Part shown: positions 24,489 through 33,136 of the stretch, piece by piece | Position numbering within the stretch: position 1 is the stretch's first letter | How the letters are laid out: each line of letters opens with the position of its first letter | Assembly (NCBI RefSeq): GCF_044962685.1 | Contig: NZ_JBBKTX010000003.1 | Location: forward strand, 124,001-188,000 | Source of the DNA: Oceanobacter antarcticus | Lineage (GTDB): Bacteria > Pseudomonadota > Gammaproteobacteria > Pseudomonadales > Oceanobacteraceae | DNA: 64,000 nucleotides | Reading direction: 5' to 3' | Program-made: the position numbers and the translations under genes | The notes under the pieces: generated by a model | The model's database searches: none | What the model was told of the DNA's origin: nothing | The model's input: only the letters and a program-made list of their open reading frames with translations

Positions 24489-26945
24489 TTATTTAGATCT
24501 TACAACCCTATGAGTTGGCAACAAAAAATGCGAAATTGCTGGGATAAGAATCAACGCTCCCAGCATATTTAAGATAAACATAAAGGTAAGCAGAATACCC
24601 ATATCGGCTTGAAACTTGATAGGAGAGAAAGTCCAGGTAACCACTCCTGCCGCCAGAGTGACGCCAATCAGGGCGACAACTTTTCCGGTAAATTGCAGAG
24701 TATTTTTATAAGCCTTGGCCAATGATAATCCCTGACGTTGCTGGGTTAACTGTACCGATAGAAGATATAGGGCGTAATCCACACCGATACCAACACCAAG
24801 CGCAATCACAGGCAAGGTTGATACCTTAACACCAATATCCAGAAGAACCATCAGGGCTTCACACAGTATCGAGGTGACAACCAATGGCAGTACTGCCACG
24901 ATAACCGCTCGCCAGCTGCGGAATGTAATAAAGCAAAGCACAATAACAGCCGCATAAACCAGAAACAGCATTTCTCTCCAAGCTTTTTTAACAACGATAT
25001 TCGTCGCAGCCTCAACCCCGGCATTACCGGCTGCCAGAAGAAATTCAACATCTGCCGAGCTGTGTTTTTCAGCAAATTCGGAAGCAACCCTGACAACCTG
25101 CTCCAGCGTTTCAGACTTGTGATCGGATAAATAGGCGATCACCGGGAAAACAGAACAATCGGCGTTAAACAAATCCGGATTATTAACGGTGGCCTGCTGG
25201 GCACCATAGTTCAGAACATCCTGATTACGGCTAATAGTCAGCCATTTCATACTGCCCTCATAAGTGCCAGCAGTGATCAAACGTACTGCATCCGAGAGCG
25301 CAACCGTTGTCTGCACACTGGGCAACTGTTTCAATTCCCAGGCCAGACGATCTGCCTCCATCAGAGTTTCGTATTTCAGACAGCCCTCTGCCGGTGTTTG
25401 CACAATAACGGCGAACAGGTCACTCGATAAAGAATAATGATCTGTAATATAGGCATTATCACGATTATAACGAGAGTCTACTCGCAATTCAGGAGCGCCG
25501 GGTTCCAGATCACCGATTTTCAGATGCTGACTGACCAGAAAACCGGCGGTTGCAATCACTAGCATGCTGGCAATAGCGCCAATGGCCCAACGCCTTTCAG
25601 TAAAACGATCCAGTTTGGCCCACAGGCTGCCGAGACCACGACCACTCGATTCTTCCTGCTCCTCTTTAAGACTACGAGCCGCAGCTTCAGTGCTGACACC
25701 AGTAAACGACAGCAATACCGGCAAAAGCAGAAGGTTGGTAAAAATAAGAACACCCACCCCTACGCTGGCGGTCAGGGCAAGATCCTGGATAACCGGGATA
25801 TCAATCAGCATCAAAACAGCAAAACCAACCGCATCAGCCATCAGTGCCGTCAGGCCTGCCAGAAAAAGACGACGAAAGGTATAACGAGCGGCGACCAGTT
25901 TGTGAGTGCCACGCCCCACATCCTGCATAATGCCGTTCATTTTCTGGGCACCGTGGCTAACGCCAATTGCAAAAATCAGAAAGGGCACTAGCACGGAGTA
26001 AGGATCCAGTTCAAATCCCAGCGCATTAACAATTCCCAATTGCCAGATGATCGCCACCATCGAACATCCGAGTACCAATACTGTACTGCGAATACAGCGG
26101 GTATAGATATAAATAAGCACAGCGGCAATAACAGCAGCAAACAAGAAAAACACCATGACCCTGACGATACCGTCAATCAGGTCACCAACCAACTTGGCAA
26201 AACCAACTACGTGAATGCGTATTTTGTCTGTTTGCTTGTCCTCTACCTGTTTTTCAAGCGCTCGTGAAAATTCATATTTGTCGCGAACATTGGTTTCAAT
26301 CATTTTCGAAAAAATTGAATAATCAAGACTTGCACCAGTTTTGGAATCTTTGTTCAGCAAGGGCACAAAAATCATGCTTGATTTGAAATCATTGGCCACC
26401 AGTTGGCCGACAATACCGGCACGGTCAATATTCATCTTCAATTCATCGATGGATAGCTGAGAACCGTTATAGGTACCGGAAATCAATGGGCCACCGGCAA
26501 AACCATCTTCCGTCACTTCGGTCCAGCGCACAGATGGAGTCCAGAGTGATTTCATCCAGGCACGATCGACTCCCGGCGTAAGAAACAGTTCATCGTTGAT
26601 CTGCCTCAATGTTTCCAGATAATCCGGATCAAATATATCACCGTCTACATGTTCTACGACAACACGAATGGAGTTACCCAGGCCACGCAAATCATTCTGA
26701 TATTTGAAATAGTTCTGAATGTACGGATGTTCTTGCGGCAACATTTTTTCATATCCAGCATTAACGACCAGATGTGTCGCTTGCCAAGCAAGAAAAAGAG
26801 TTATAACAACACTGAAAAAAATCATCAGTCGACGATTATTGAATACCAATCGCTCAAGCAAATTACCTGATTTCTGATCGAAATCTTTGATATTGCGAAC
26901 AACTGGCATTGCCTCTACATCATTCGTATTGGCCACTGTAGCCAT
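24489..26945 (-). CDS. RND/MMPL-family transporter (HAE3 type)
   Basis: 818 residues from MATVANTNDV at 26945, chosen for CAGGAG seven bases upstream. Topology of the RND family: one membrane helix near residue 45, a large periplasmic loop, then five helices including FLIFAIGVSHGAQKMNG. After a charged cytoplasmic segment (SLKEEQEESSGRG) the same half repeats, ending VIALGVGIGVDYALYLLSV and VTLAAGVVTWTF. At about 820 residues it is the short HAE3/MMPL type used for hydrophobic compounds and lipids, not a drug pump of the AcrB size. No adaptor or TolC-like gene is beside it. Neighbouring YCF48, DUF1329 and DUF1302 genes are the likely envelope partners. Confidence 0.9.
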   Translation of the reverse strand: MATVANTNDVEAMPVVRNIKDFDQKSGNLLERLVFNNRRLMIFFSVVITLFLAWQATHLVVNAGYEKMLPQEHPYIQNYFKYQNDLRGLGNSIRVVVEHVDGDIFDPDYLETLRQINDELFLTPGVDRAWMKSLWTPSVRWTEVTEDGFAGGPLISGTYNGSQLSIDELKMNIDRAGIVGQLVANDFKSSMIFVPLLNKDSKTGASLDYSIFSKMIETNVRDKYEFSRALEKQVEDKQTDKIRIHVVGFAKLVGDLIDGIVRVMVFFLFAAVIAAVLIYIYTRCIRSTVLVLGCSMVAIIWQLGIVNALGFELDPYSVLVPFLIFAIGVSHGAQKMNGIMQDVGRGTHKLVAARYTFRRLFLAGLTALMADAVGFAVLMLIDIPVIQDLALTASVGVGVLIFTNLLLLPVLLSFTGVSTEAAARSLKEEQEESSGRGLGSLWAKLDRFTERRWAIGAIASMLVIATAGFLVSQHLKIGDLEPGAPELRVDSRYNRDNAYITDHYSLSSDLFAVIVQTPAEGCLKYETLMEADRLAWELKQLPSVQTTVALSDAVRLITAGTYEGSMKWLTISRNQDVLNYGAQQATVNNPDLFNADCSVFPVIAYLSDHKSETLEQVVRVASEFAEKHSSADVEFLLAAGNAGVEAATNIVVKKAWREMLFLVYAAVIVLCFITFRSWRAVIVAVLPLVVTSILCEALMVLLDIGVKVSTLPVIALGVGIGVDYALYLLSVQLTQQRQGLSLAKAYKNTLQFTGKVVALIGVTLAAGVVTWTFSPIKFQADMGILLTFMFILNMLGALILIPAISHFLLPTHRVVRSK

Positions 26946-27074
26946 CAAGAGTCTCCTGATTATTATTGTCATATTTGATCATCAAAGGCGATTGAATATC
27001 ACCAAACCTGACAATCTGTACTTTGCCTATGGCCATGCAAATAAACGGCAATCCATATTATTAAAAAACCCAGA

Positions 27075-28178
27075 TCAGGGCAGACGTACTATCTGAACAC
27101 CACGAGTACCGGTAATGGCAACACTATAATCGCCAGCAACTGTAATACTGGAATATGGCATGGAAGCCTGAACATTGAGCAATTTGAATGACACTCCCAT
27201 ATCCTTGCTGAGTAAAACCTGTCCAGCCTGACTGACCGCCACCATATAACCATTATCGAGAACTACAACATCTGAAAATCCAGCCTCAGTTTCAGACTTG
27301 GATCTCTGCCAGGTTTCCCCTTCATTCACCGAACGATAGATGTTGCCTCTCATACCAAATGCCACAAGACTGTGGTCTGAATGAGCAAGGGCAAAGAAAC
27401 TGCCGATATAAGGCGTATCCAACGCAACAAAACGTTGCGACTCGGCGTCATATCGCAAAAGCAAACCCTGCTCTCCGGCGATATATATTTCGTTATCCCA
27501 GCCAGTCACAGCATTAAGGTGATAAAAACCGGGATTATCGGTTTTATCAAACAGGGATATCCAATTCTGACCACCATCCTCGGTACGAAAAATCAGATTA
27601 TAGGCACCAACAGCATAACCATGGTTTTCATCCGCAAACCAGACGTCCAGAAATGGTTTATCCGGGCCATCCTTGTTAAAGCGGAGAACTTCAGACATCA
27701 ACTCATCCACACGCGGGTCTTGCAGCATCCTCATTCGCAGTGGAGCCATACCATTAAGTAACAGATGATTGGCCTGTCGTCCATCCAGCTGCTTGCTCCA
27801 ATGTTGGCCACCATCCTGGCTGTGCAAAATCACACCATCGTGACCAACAGCCCAACCACTGTTTTTATTCACAAAATGCACGGAGGTCAGGTCTGAACTG
27901 ACCGGCACGGCGGCCTGAACCCAGGAGCGGCCCTGATCATCGGAATAGATGATATGACCACGTTGCCCGACCGCAACCAAACGTTCTCCAGCCCGTGTAA
28001 TTGCCATTAAAAGTGATTGTGCTACATGTTCACTGAGCTGGGAGGGTGAATCCAGAGGGTCACTAAACTTTCCGGTATTAGCACCATTATAATCATTAGC
28101 CATCACAGCCGGTGATATTGAAACGGCCACAACAGCTGCCAATGCCATAACCAACCGATTCAATTTTCGAACATTCAT
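27075..28178 (-). CDS. YCF48-like (BNR-repeat) secreted beta-propeller
   Basis: 367 residues from MNVRKLNRLVMALAAVVAVSISPAVMA at 28178, a full signal peptide; 48 upstream codons lie inside the previous gene's intergenic hairpin and are rejected. Repeated blades IIYSDDQGRSWVQ, VILHSQDGGQHWS, IFRTEDGGQNWIS, IYRSVNEGETWQ and VLLSKDMGVSF are BNR/Asp-box repeats, and SVHFVNKNSGWAVGHDG is the YCF48 signature. In plants and cyanobacteria YCF48 is a photosystem II assembly factor; here a scaffold for the RND/DUF1329 system is more plausible. Lies between DUF1329 and the RND transporter on the same strand. Confidence 0.87.
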   Translation of the reverse strand: MNVRKLNRLVMALAAVVAVSISPAVMANDYNGANTGKFSDPLDSPSQLSEHVAQSLLMAITRAGERLVAVGQRGHIIYSDDQGRSWVQAAVPVSSDLTSVHFVNKNSGWAVGHDGVILHSQDGGQHWSKQLDGRQANHLLLNGMAPLRMRMLQDPRVDELMSEVLRFNKDGPDKPFLDVWFADENHGYAVGAYNLIFRTEDGGQNWISLFDKTDNPGFYHLNAVTGWDNEIYIAGEQGLLLRYDAESQRFVALDTPYIGSFFALAHSDHSLVAFGMRGNIYRSVNEGETWQRSKSETEAGFSDVVVLDNGYMVAVSQAGQVLLSKDMGVSFKLLNVQASMPYSSITVAGDYSVAITGTRGVQIVRLP

Positions 28179-28193
28179 ATACGTTTCCCTATA

Positions 28194-28231
28194 ACAGTCA
28201 CCGAAACAACTGTCACTGATTCGGTGACTGT
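28194..28231 (-). promoter_or_regulatory. Intercistronic hairpin between DUF1329 and YCF48 genes
   Basis: Perfect 12-base arms ACAGTCACCGAA (28194-28205) and TTCGGTGACTGT (28220-28231) with a 14-base loop that itself repeats CTGTCACTGA. No T-run follows, so it is more likely an mRNA-processing or stability hairpin, or an operator, than a terminator. Confidence 0.55.
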
Positions 28232-28242
28232 AGAAATAATCG

Positions 28243-29610
28243 TTAACGAACACCGGCACCGGCAAGCGCATCCGGAGACCAATCTCTATCTGGCAGCAGC
28301 GGAACCTGGACATTTCCGCCATATGGGCCAGTATTAGCCCCTGTCAGGCTGTAGGAGCCAGCGACGAAATCATAAACAACCATGGTATCCACCTGTGGAG
28401 CAGGTATTTCATAAGAGGTGGTGTAGAATGAAAATCCTGCACGATATAACTGATCACGAGCATCGTATTGATCCGAAGTCAGCGCAACCCAGCTATCCTC
28501 ATCAACATAGAAAATACGTTTGCTATAGATATGGCGCTTACCCGGCTTCAGAGTTGCCTCAACGACCCAAACACGGTGTAATTCCCAGCGAACAGTGTCT
28601 GGATTCAGATGCTTTTCTTGAATAACATCTTCACCTTTTGATTCATATACAAGCTTATAGGAATTATAAGGAACAATTAATTCCTTTTTCCCAATCAGTT
28701 TAAAATTGAATCGATCCATTGCACCATTAAATGTCCAAGTATCATCATAGGTAGACATTCCGGCAGTACCAGGATTGGGAGTGTCATATGATATACTGGG
28801 GGCCAGCTTGACCCGACGCTGCCCTGGAAGATATTGCCAGGCACGGCGAGGATGCTTGTCTGAGTTAACAAAATCCATACTCATTATTGATTCACCAGCA
28901 CGACGGGCTGGCGCGGTGTAATGAATAGTCAAACGTGTAAAAGTATCGTCTTCCTTGATCATCCCTTCTTTGGCAGGGTCATAGATCGGAAATTCCTGCC
29001 GAATAATACCGGTAGTTGCCAACGTCGCCTGACCGTTCAAATCAACATTGATCGTATCATATTTCCCCTCAACGGCCACTCCAACAAAACGCAGCAAATG
29101 GTTCCACATAACCTCATAACCATTTTGAGGAATTGGAAATGGATAACCAGGATAGGCATTCTTCAAACCCAAGCCACCATCTGTTGTTACCGCACTGGTA
29201 GCATTCTTTTTGGTGTTATCGATCACATACTCTGGAAATGCGGCAGTACGGTGAGTCGGATACAAATCAACCCGAAAGGTATCCGGAAAACGCTTGAGTA
29301 ATTCTTTTGTCGCCATAGTCAGTTTTGAATCATAGGCAGACATATTGGCAGCAGTAATTGATACCAATGGTTTTTCATCGGCAAAAGGATCGGGGCGAAC
29401 ACCGCTTCCCTTGTTGTATTGTGGCGGCGGGGTTTTTAACCCTCCATTATATTCAGGAATACTGCCATCCGCATTACCGGCTTTTTCAGCGCCAATGTCT
29501 GTCAGTACCGAACCGAGTTGTGCCGCCTTGTCAGCCGCAACGGCAGCATACACCTGGGGAGTCAGCAGGGCTGTCATTAAACAGCCCAATACAGCTTTTT
29601 TGAATTTCAT
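28243..29610 (-). CDS. DUF1329 periplasmic protein, consensus copy
   Basis: 455 residues with signal peptide MKFKKAVLGCLMTALLTPQVYA. Family landmarks: LGSVLTDIGAEKAGNADGSIPEY, YPFPIPQNGYEVMWNHLLRF, RRAWQYLPGQRRVKLAPSISYD, DRFNFKLIGKKELIVPYNSYKL, HRVWVVEATLKPGKRHIYSKRIFYVDEDSW. A LolA-like fold fits binding of a lipophilic cargo in the periplasm; this is family knowledge, not shown here. Lies directly after the DUF1302 barrel (20-base gap), the standard pairing. A paralogue stands at 20090-21412. Confidence 0.92.
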   Translation of the reverse strand: MKFKKAVLGCLMTALLTPQVYAAVAADKAAQLGSVLTDIGAEKAGNADGSIPEYNGGLKTPPPQYNKGSGVRPDPFADEKPLVSITAANMSAYDSKLTMATKELLKRFPDTFRVDLYPTHRTAAFPEYVIDNTKKNATSAVTTDGGLGLKNAYPGYPFPIPQNGYEVMWNHLLRFVGVAVEGKYDTINVDLNGQATLATTGIIRQEFPIYDPAKEGMIKEDDTFTRLTIHYTAPARRAGESIMSMDFVNSDKHPRRAWQYLPGQRRVKLAPSISYDTPNPGTAGMSTYDDTWTFNGAMDRFNFKLIGKKELIVPYNSYKLVYESKGEDVIQEKHLNPDTVRWELHRVWVVEATLKPGKRHIYSKRIFYVDEDSWVALTSDQYDARDQLYRAGFSFYTTSYEIPAPQVDTMVVYDFVAGSYSLTGANTGPYGGNVQVPLLPDRDWSPDALAGAGVR

Positions 29611-29630
29611 AACAAGCCTTTATTTTGTTA

Positions 29631-31331
29631 TTAGAATGTTGTCTTGAATGTAAATGCCAGAAACCCGCGATCCCGCAAAAGAGGGTTAAGACCATTGGAT
29701 GTAATTGTTCCAGTAGCAGTATCCCTGCGGTATGGACCAAAGAAGTCCACATATTTCAAATCAAGCTGATAACGCTGATAGACATCGGCGGAGACACCAA
29801 CAGAATAACTACCAGCACCTTCATTGCCACCGGTCGCCACTGCCGAATTACCGGAAAGACCAACGGCATAGTTAATAGGCATTTTCAGGTCGATACCAGG
29901 CAGAGCCTGAAACCAGGTTGGTGTGATATTGAGAGTCAAACCAACAAAATTTTTGGAGACCTTGTCGATACCGGAATAGGAATCACGACCCAAAAACACA
30001 TCTTCACCCTGGGTGACCTTGTTCCAGCGGTTATACTGCAGTTCAGCCAGCCAAGTCGCTTCGTCAAATGCGGCGTTGGTCGTCATACTACCCAGCAGGT
30101 TCACAACCGCATGTACGGTATCACCCCGTGCACCACCGGTATCACCGGAAGACGGCAAAGAAGTGATTGCTCCAGGAGTAACCGCTGCAGCAGGCGCCGG
30201 AAGAATAAGCACCGCGTCGCTGTTCAGCGGCATATTGGTACGGTAATTAAGATCCATGCCAAGACTAAAATCGGAGACTGCGTTGGAAAGACTCAGTCCA
30301 TAAAGGCGGATGTCATCTGGATAAACCAGATAATATTTTTCGGCAACTGGATCAATGTGCAGTTGTGGCTGTATATCAGAGGTATTACGAGCATAGAAAC
30401 CCAGTGACCCAGACAGCCATTCAGGCCGCCAGCGGCTGGAAATACCCCAGTCACCGCTTGTGCCCGGAGTAACATCCTTACCCTTGTAATAATACGTGCC
30501 GGGCCCGGTAATCAATGTTTCACCACCGTCCAGCATCATATCGTACTGACCGAGATAGGAGCCGCTTTCCGGTACACGAAAGGAGTCCCAATCAAGAAAA
30601 TACTGGGCTGCTATCGACAGCTCCTGACTGACCTGAGCCTGTGCCGATATGGCATTACGCGGAATCAGCAATTCTTTGGCTTCAGTGCCAGGAACGGATG
30701 CCAGCTTGCGCAAATCGAGAGCTGCTTGTCCGTATCCAACTCCATGGAATGGTGAGAAAATGGACTCTCCCCAAGAGACCGTGTGACGACCAACCTTGAT
30801 ATTGACCGGTGTATCTCCGATATCAACACGGCCGAATAGAAACGCATCCAGCACTTCAGCGGACGCGCCTTTATGCCCTTCTTCCGACTCGCTGCTGAGC
30901 CCTGAAGCTGGCACACCGTTTTCAAGATGGTTGGAAGTTGGCGAAGTGCCACCATCAAGATTGCGATAGGCATCATCATACCAAGCCGCAGCACTGATGC
31001 GGAAACCATATTTTCTGCGATAAATAACATCGAACTCAGACAAAATATCGACACGATTTGAAACCATGCCTTTGTCAAAGTTTCTGTCACCATCATCATT
31101 ATTAACACTCGCCAGAATATTATCATCTTGGCTTTCAACACGATGGGCGTAGTTATATTTAGCCGTATTATCCCAACGCACATTAAAATCTGAACTACCT
31201 ACATCAATAGGTATTGCATTGACACTGCCAGCGGCAGTTAAAAAGGATATGGCCATGATCACTGAGCGCGACTCAACCCTATACCACTGATCCCCGACAA
31301 TAGCACGTACTACCGTTCCGGTCTTATTCAT
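29631..31331 (-). CDS. DUF1302 outer-membrane beta-barrel
   Basis: 566 residues from MNKTGTVVRAIVGDQWYRV at 31331, with a hydrophobic segment VIMAISFLTAAGSVNA as an unusually late signal peptide. The body alternates aromatic strands and loops (VRWDNTAKYNYAHRV, YGFRISAAAWYDDAYRN, VNIKVGRHTVSWGESIF) and ends GFLAFTFKTTF, the terminal Phe of outer-membrane barrels. DUF1302 proteins are thought to be porin-like and are found with DUF1329 in clusters for hydrocarbons, steroids and polyester products. Probably the outer-membrane gate of the trafficking set; substrate unknown. Confidence 0.9.
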   Translation of the reverse strand: MNKTGTVVRAIVGDQWYRVESRSVIMAISFLTAAGSVNAIPIDVGSSDFNVRWDNTAKYNYAHRVESQDDNILASVNNDDGDRNFDKGMVSNRVDILSEFDVIYRRKYGFRISAAAWYDDAYRNLDGGTSPTSNHLENGVPASGLSSESEEGHKGASAEVLDAFLFGRVDIGDTPVNIKVGRHTVSWGESIFSPFHGVGYGQAALDLRKLASVPGTEAKELLIPRNAISAQAQVSQELSIAAQYFLDWDSFRVPESGSYLGQYDMMLDGGETLITGPGTYYYKGKDVTPGTSGDWGISSRWRPEWLSGSLGFYARNTSDIQPQLHIDPVAEKYYLVYPDDIRLYGLSLSNAVSDFSLGMDLNYRTNMPLNSDAVLILPAPAAAVTPGAITSLPSSGDTGGARGDTVHAVVNLLGSMTTNAAFDEATWLAELQYNRWNKVTQGEDVFLGRDSYSGIDKVSKNFVGLTLNITPTWFQALPGIDLKMPINYAVGLSGNSAVATGGNEGAGSYSVGVSADVYQRYQLDLKYVDFFGPYRRDTATGTITSNGLNPLLRDRGFLAFTFKTTF

Positions 31332-31418
31332 CTGCTGTCTTCTCTTATATTTATTGGAGACAACCATAACCCCAGACAGCCGTAGCACGGCCGCCCAACA
31401 TGGTCATTAGTATATTTT

Positions 31419-32660
31419 TTAACGGGTAAAAATATTTACCGTTACAACCGCTTCTTCATAACCAATCTGGCCACCGCCATTTTCCTGCAATGCCACTTTG
31501 GCTCCTTCGACTTGACGTCCTCCAGCTTCTCCTCGTAATTGGGTAACCAGCTCAAAAATCTGCCCTAGTCCTGTTGCACCAATCGGATGCCCCTTGGATT
31601 CAAGTCCACCTGATGGATTAACCGGAACTCGCCCTCCAACCGATAATTCACCGGCTTCCGCTGCCGCACCGCCACCACCCATTGGAGTCAGCCCCAGATA
31701 TTCAACGGCCATTATTTCCCCCATTGCACTGGCATCATGTACTTCAGCAACAGAAACGTCTTCCGGGCCAATACCTGCCTGTTCATAAGCTGCTTGTGCC
31801 GCTCGGCGGCAAACAGCCTGCTCAAAGGCATCAGCTGCCCGATCAGTAGCCGTCGTAATTGATGTCGCAGCAACCCGAATAGCCCTGCTACGATCAACGC
31901 CGAGTTTCTTCAAACCGGCTTCCGAGCACACAATAACGGCCGCAGCGCCATCCGATAAAGGCGAGCACATGGGGATAGTTAACGGGTAAGTAATCGGAGC
32001 CGCAGCCAGCACCTCATCAATTGAAAACGGTTTGCGATATTGCGAAAAAGGATTGTGTACGGAGTGCATATGATTTTTGGATGAAACCGCTGCAATCTGT
32101 CTCTGGGTAGTGCCGAAATTCTTCATCCAGAAACGGCACATCGCAGCATAAATCGCCATAAACCGACTATAAGGGCGATCAGACTCACTGCCTTCAGGAA
32201 CTTCAACACCCACACCCAAAGCCAGTAAACGTGCTTCACTTTCCTGTGCCGTCAACACATCCCACCCACCTTCGAACAGGGACAGTGCACGACGTTTGTC
32301 TTCTATGTTCATCTTCTCGGCACCAATGGCTAATGCCACGTCGCATTGACTGGCCTTGAGCGCTTGCACCGCCAACTGGAAAGCGCTGGTACCGGAACAA
32401 CAGGCATTCTCAATATTCCAGGTCGGCACACCTGCAATACCTAACTTGCCCAGAAGAATTTCACCCGGCACAGCAGTTTGACCCTGCAATATCGCCTGAG
32501 TAACACCAGAATAGAATACTTGTCCAATATCGATCTTCGCAGCATTGGCATCCTTCAGAGCCATATCCAGAGCTTCCCTGGCTAACGACTCCAGAGATCT
32601 TTCAATATGGCGCCCGAACTGGGTCATACCAACGCCGACGATATATATAGAGTTGCTCAT
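31419..32660 (-). CDS. Thiolase-like enzyme of the SCP-x / lipid-transfer group
   Basis: 413 residues. ENACCSGTSAFQLAVQALK holds the nucleophilic Cys. Instead of the usual NEAF and CxGGG of degradative thiolases it has EVHDASAMGEI and LQENGGGQIGYEEA; only the NPSGGLESKGHPIGATG His region is standard. This is the non-decarboxylating SCP2-thiolase/Ltp type, which includes steroid side-chain thiolases and aldolases; aldolase members usually need a DUF35 partner, and none is seen here. The start has no clear ribosome site. Head gene of the leftward cluster, divergent from the LuxR regulator. Confidence 0.87.
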   Translation of the reverse strand: MSNSIYIVGVGMTQFGRHIERSLESLAREALDMALKDANAAKIDIGQVFYSGVTQAILQGQTAVPGEILLGKLGIAGVPTWNIENACCSGTSAFQLAVQALKASQCDVALAIGAEKMNIEDKRRALSLFEGGWDVLTAQESEARLLALGVGVEVPEGSESDRPYSRFMAIYAAMCRFWMKNFGTTQRQIAAVSSKNHMHSVHNPFSQYRKPFSIDEVLAAAPITYPLTIPMCSPLSDGAAAVIVCSEAGLKKLGVDRSRAIRVAATSITTATDRAADAFEQAVCRRAAQAAYEQAGIGPEDVSVAEVHDASAMGEIMAVEYLGLTPMGGGGAAAEAGELSVGGRVPVNPSGGLESKGHPIGATGLGQIFELVTQLRGEAGGRQVEGAKVALQENGGGQIGYEEAVVTVNIFTR

Positions 32661-33136
32661 TTTTTTTATATTTCCATGTAACTTTTAAGAGCTGTACCGA
32701 GGTTCAGTGACCAAACGTAAATAAGCTGCAATACATCGACTGAAACAATCCCGATTACACTATCCGCTTCATGAAAATGACACCCCCCCATAGAAGAGTG
32801 GGCAGGGGGGTGGAAGACCTAAAAAACTGCTTTATACCAGTTTTTAAGTTGCTTCTAAGTTGCAGCACAGTATGTTAGGTTAGATATCAGAATGTTGCTG
32901 ACATAGGTTAAAAACCACGCCCAGTAACTAATCAGATAGTAAAATAATAATAACGGCCAGCGTTTACCTGCAACGCATACCAGAATGCAGACATCTCGGA
33001 GAAAACGGTCTATACGTCGTTTGCAGTGTGATTCTGGTCAGGAGTGCCTGTCCGAAGACTGCGACCAGATGTCCTGAGCCTGGGGAATAAATTGCCCGGT
33101 TTTGCTCGACGCTGCCAAGCAACGAGATGTCAAATA
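32661..33136. other. Divergent regulatory region between thiolase-like and LuxR genes
   Basis: No gene is supported. It contains the C-rich hairpin at 32781-32812. Some open codons upstream of the regulator's GTG (from 33044) could extend that gene but lack protein-like character. Promoters for both directions must lie here; I see no strong consensus boxes. Confidence 0.5.
32781..32812 (-). promoter_or_regulatory. C-run/GAAGAG/G-run hairpin shared with another leader
   Basis: CACCCCCC (32781-32788) pairs with GGGGGGTG (32805-32812). The sequence between, CATAGAAGAGTGGGCA (32789-32804), resembles CACGAAAGAGGGGGCA at 47158-47173 in front of the other catabolic operon. A common regulator site is inferred; it lies about 120 bases upstream of the thiolase-like start. 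Confidence 0.4.
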
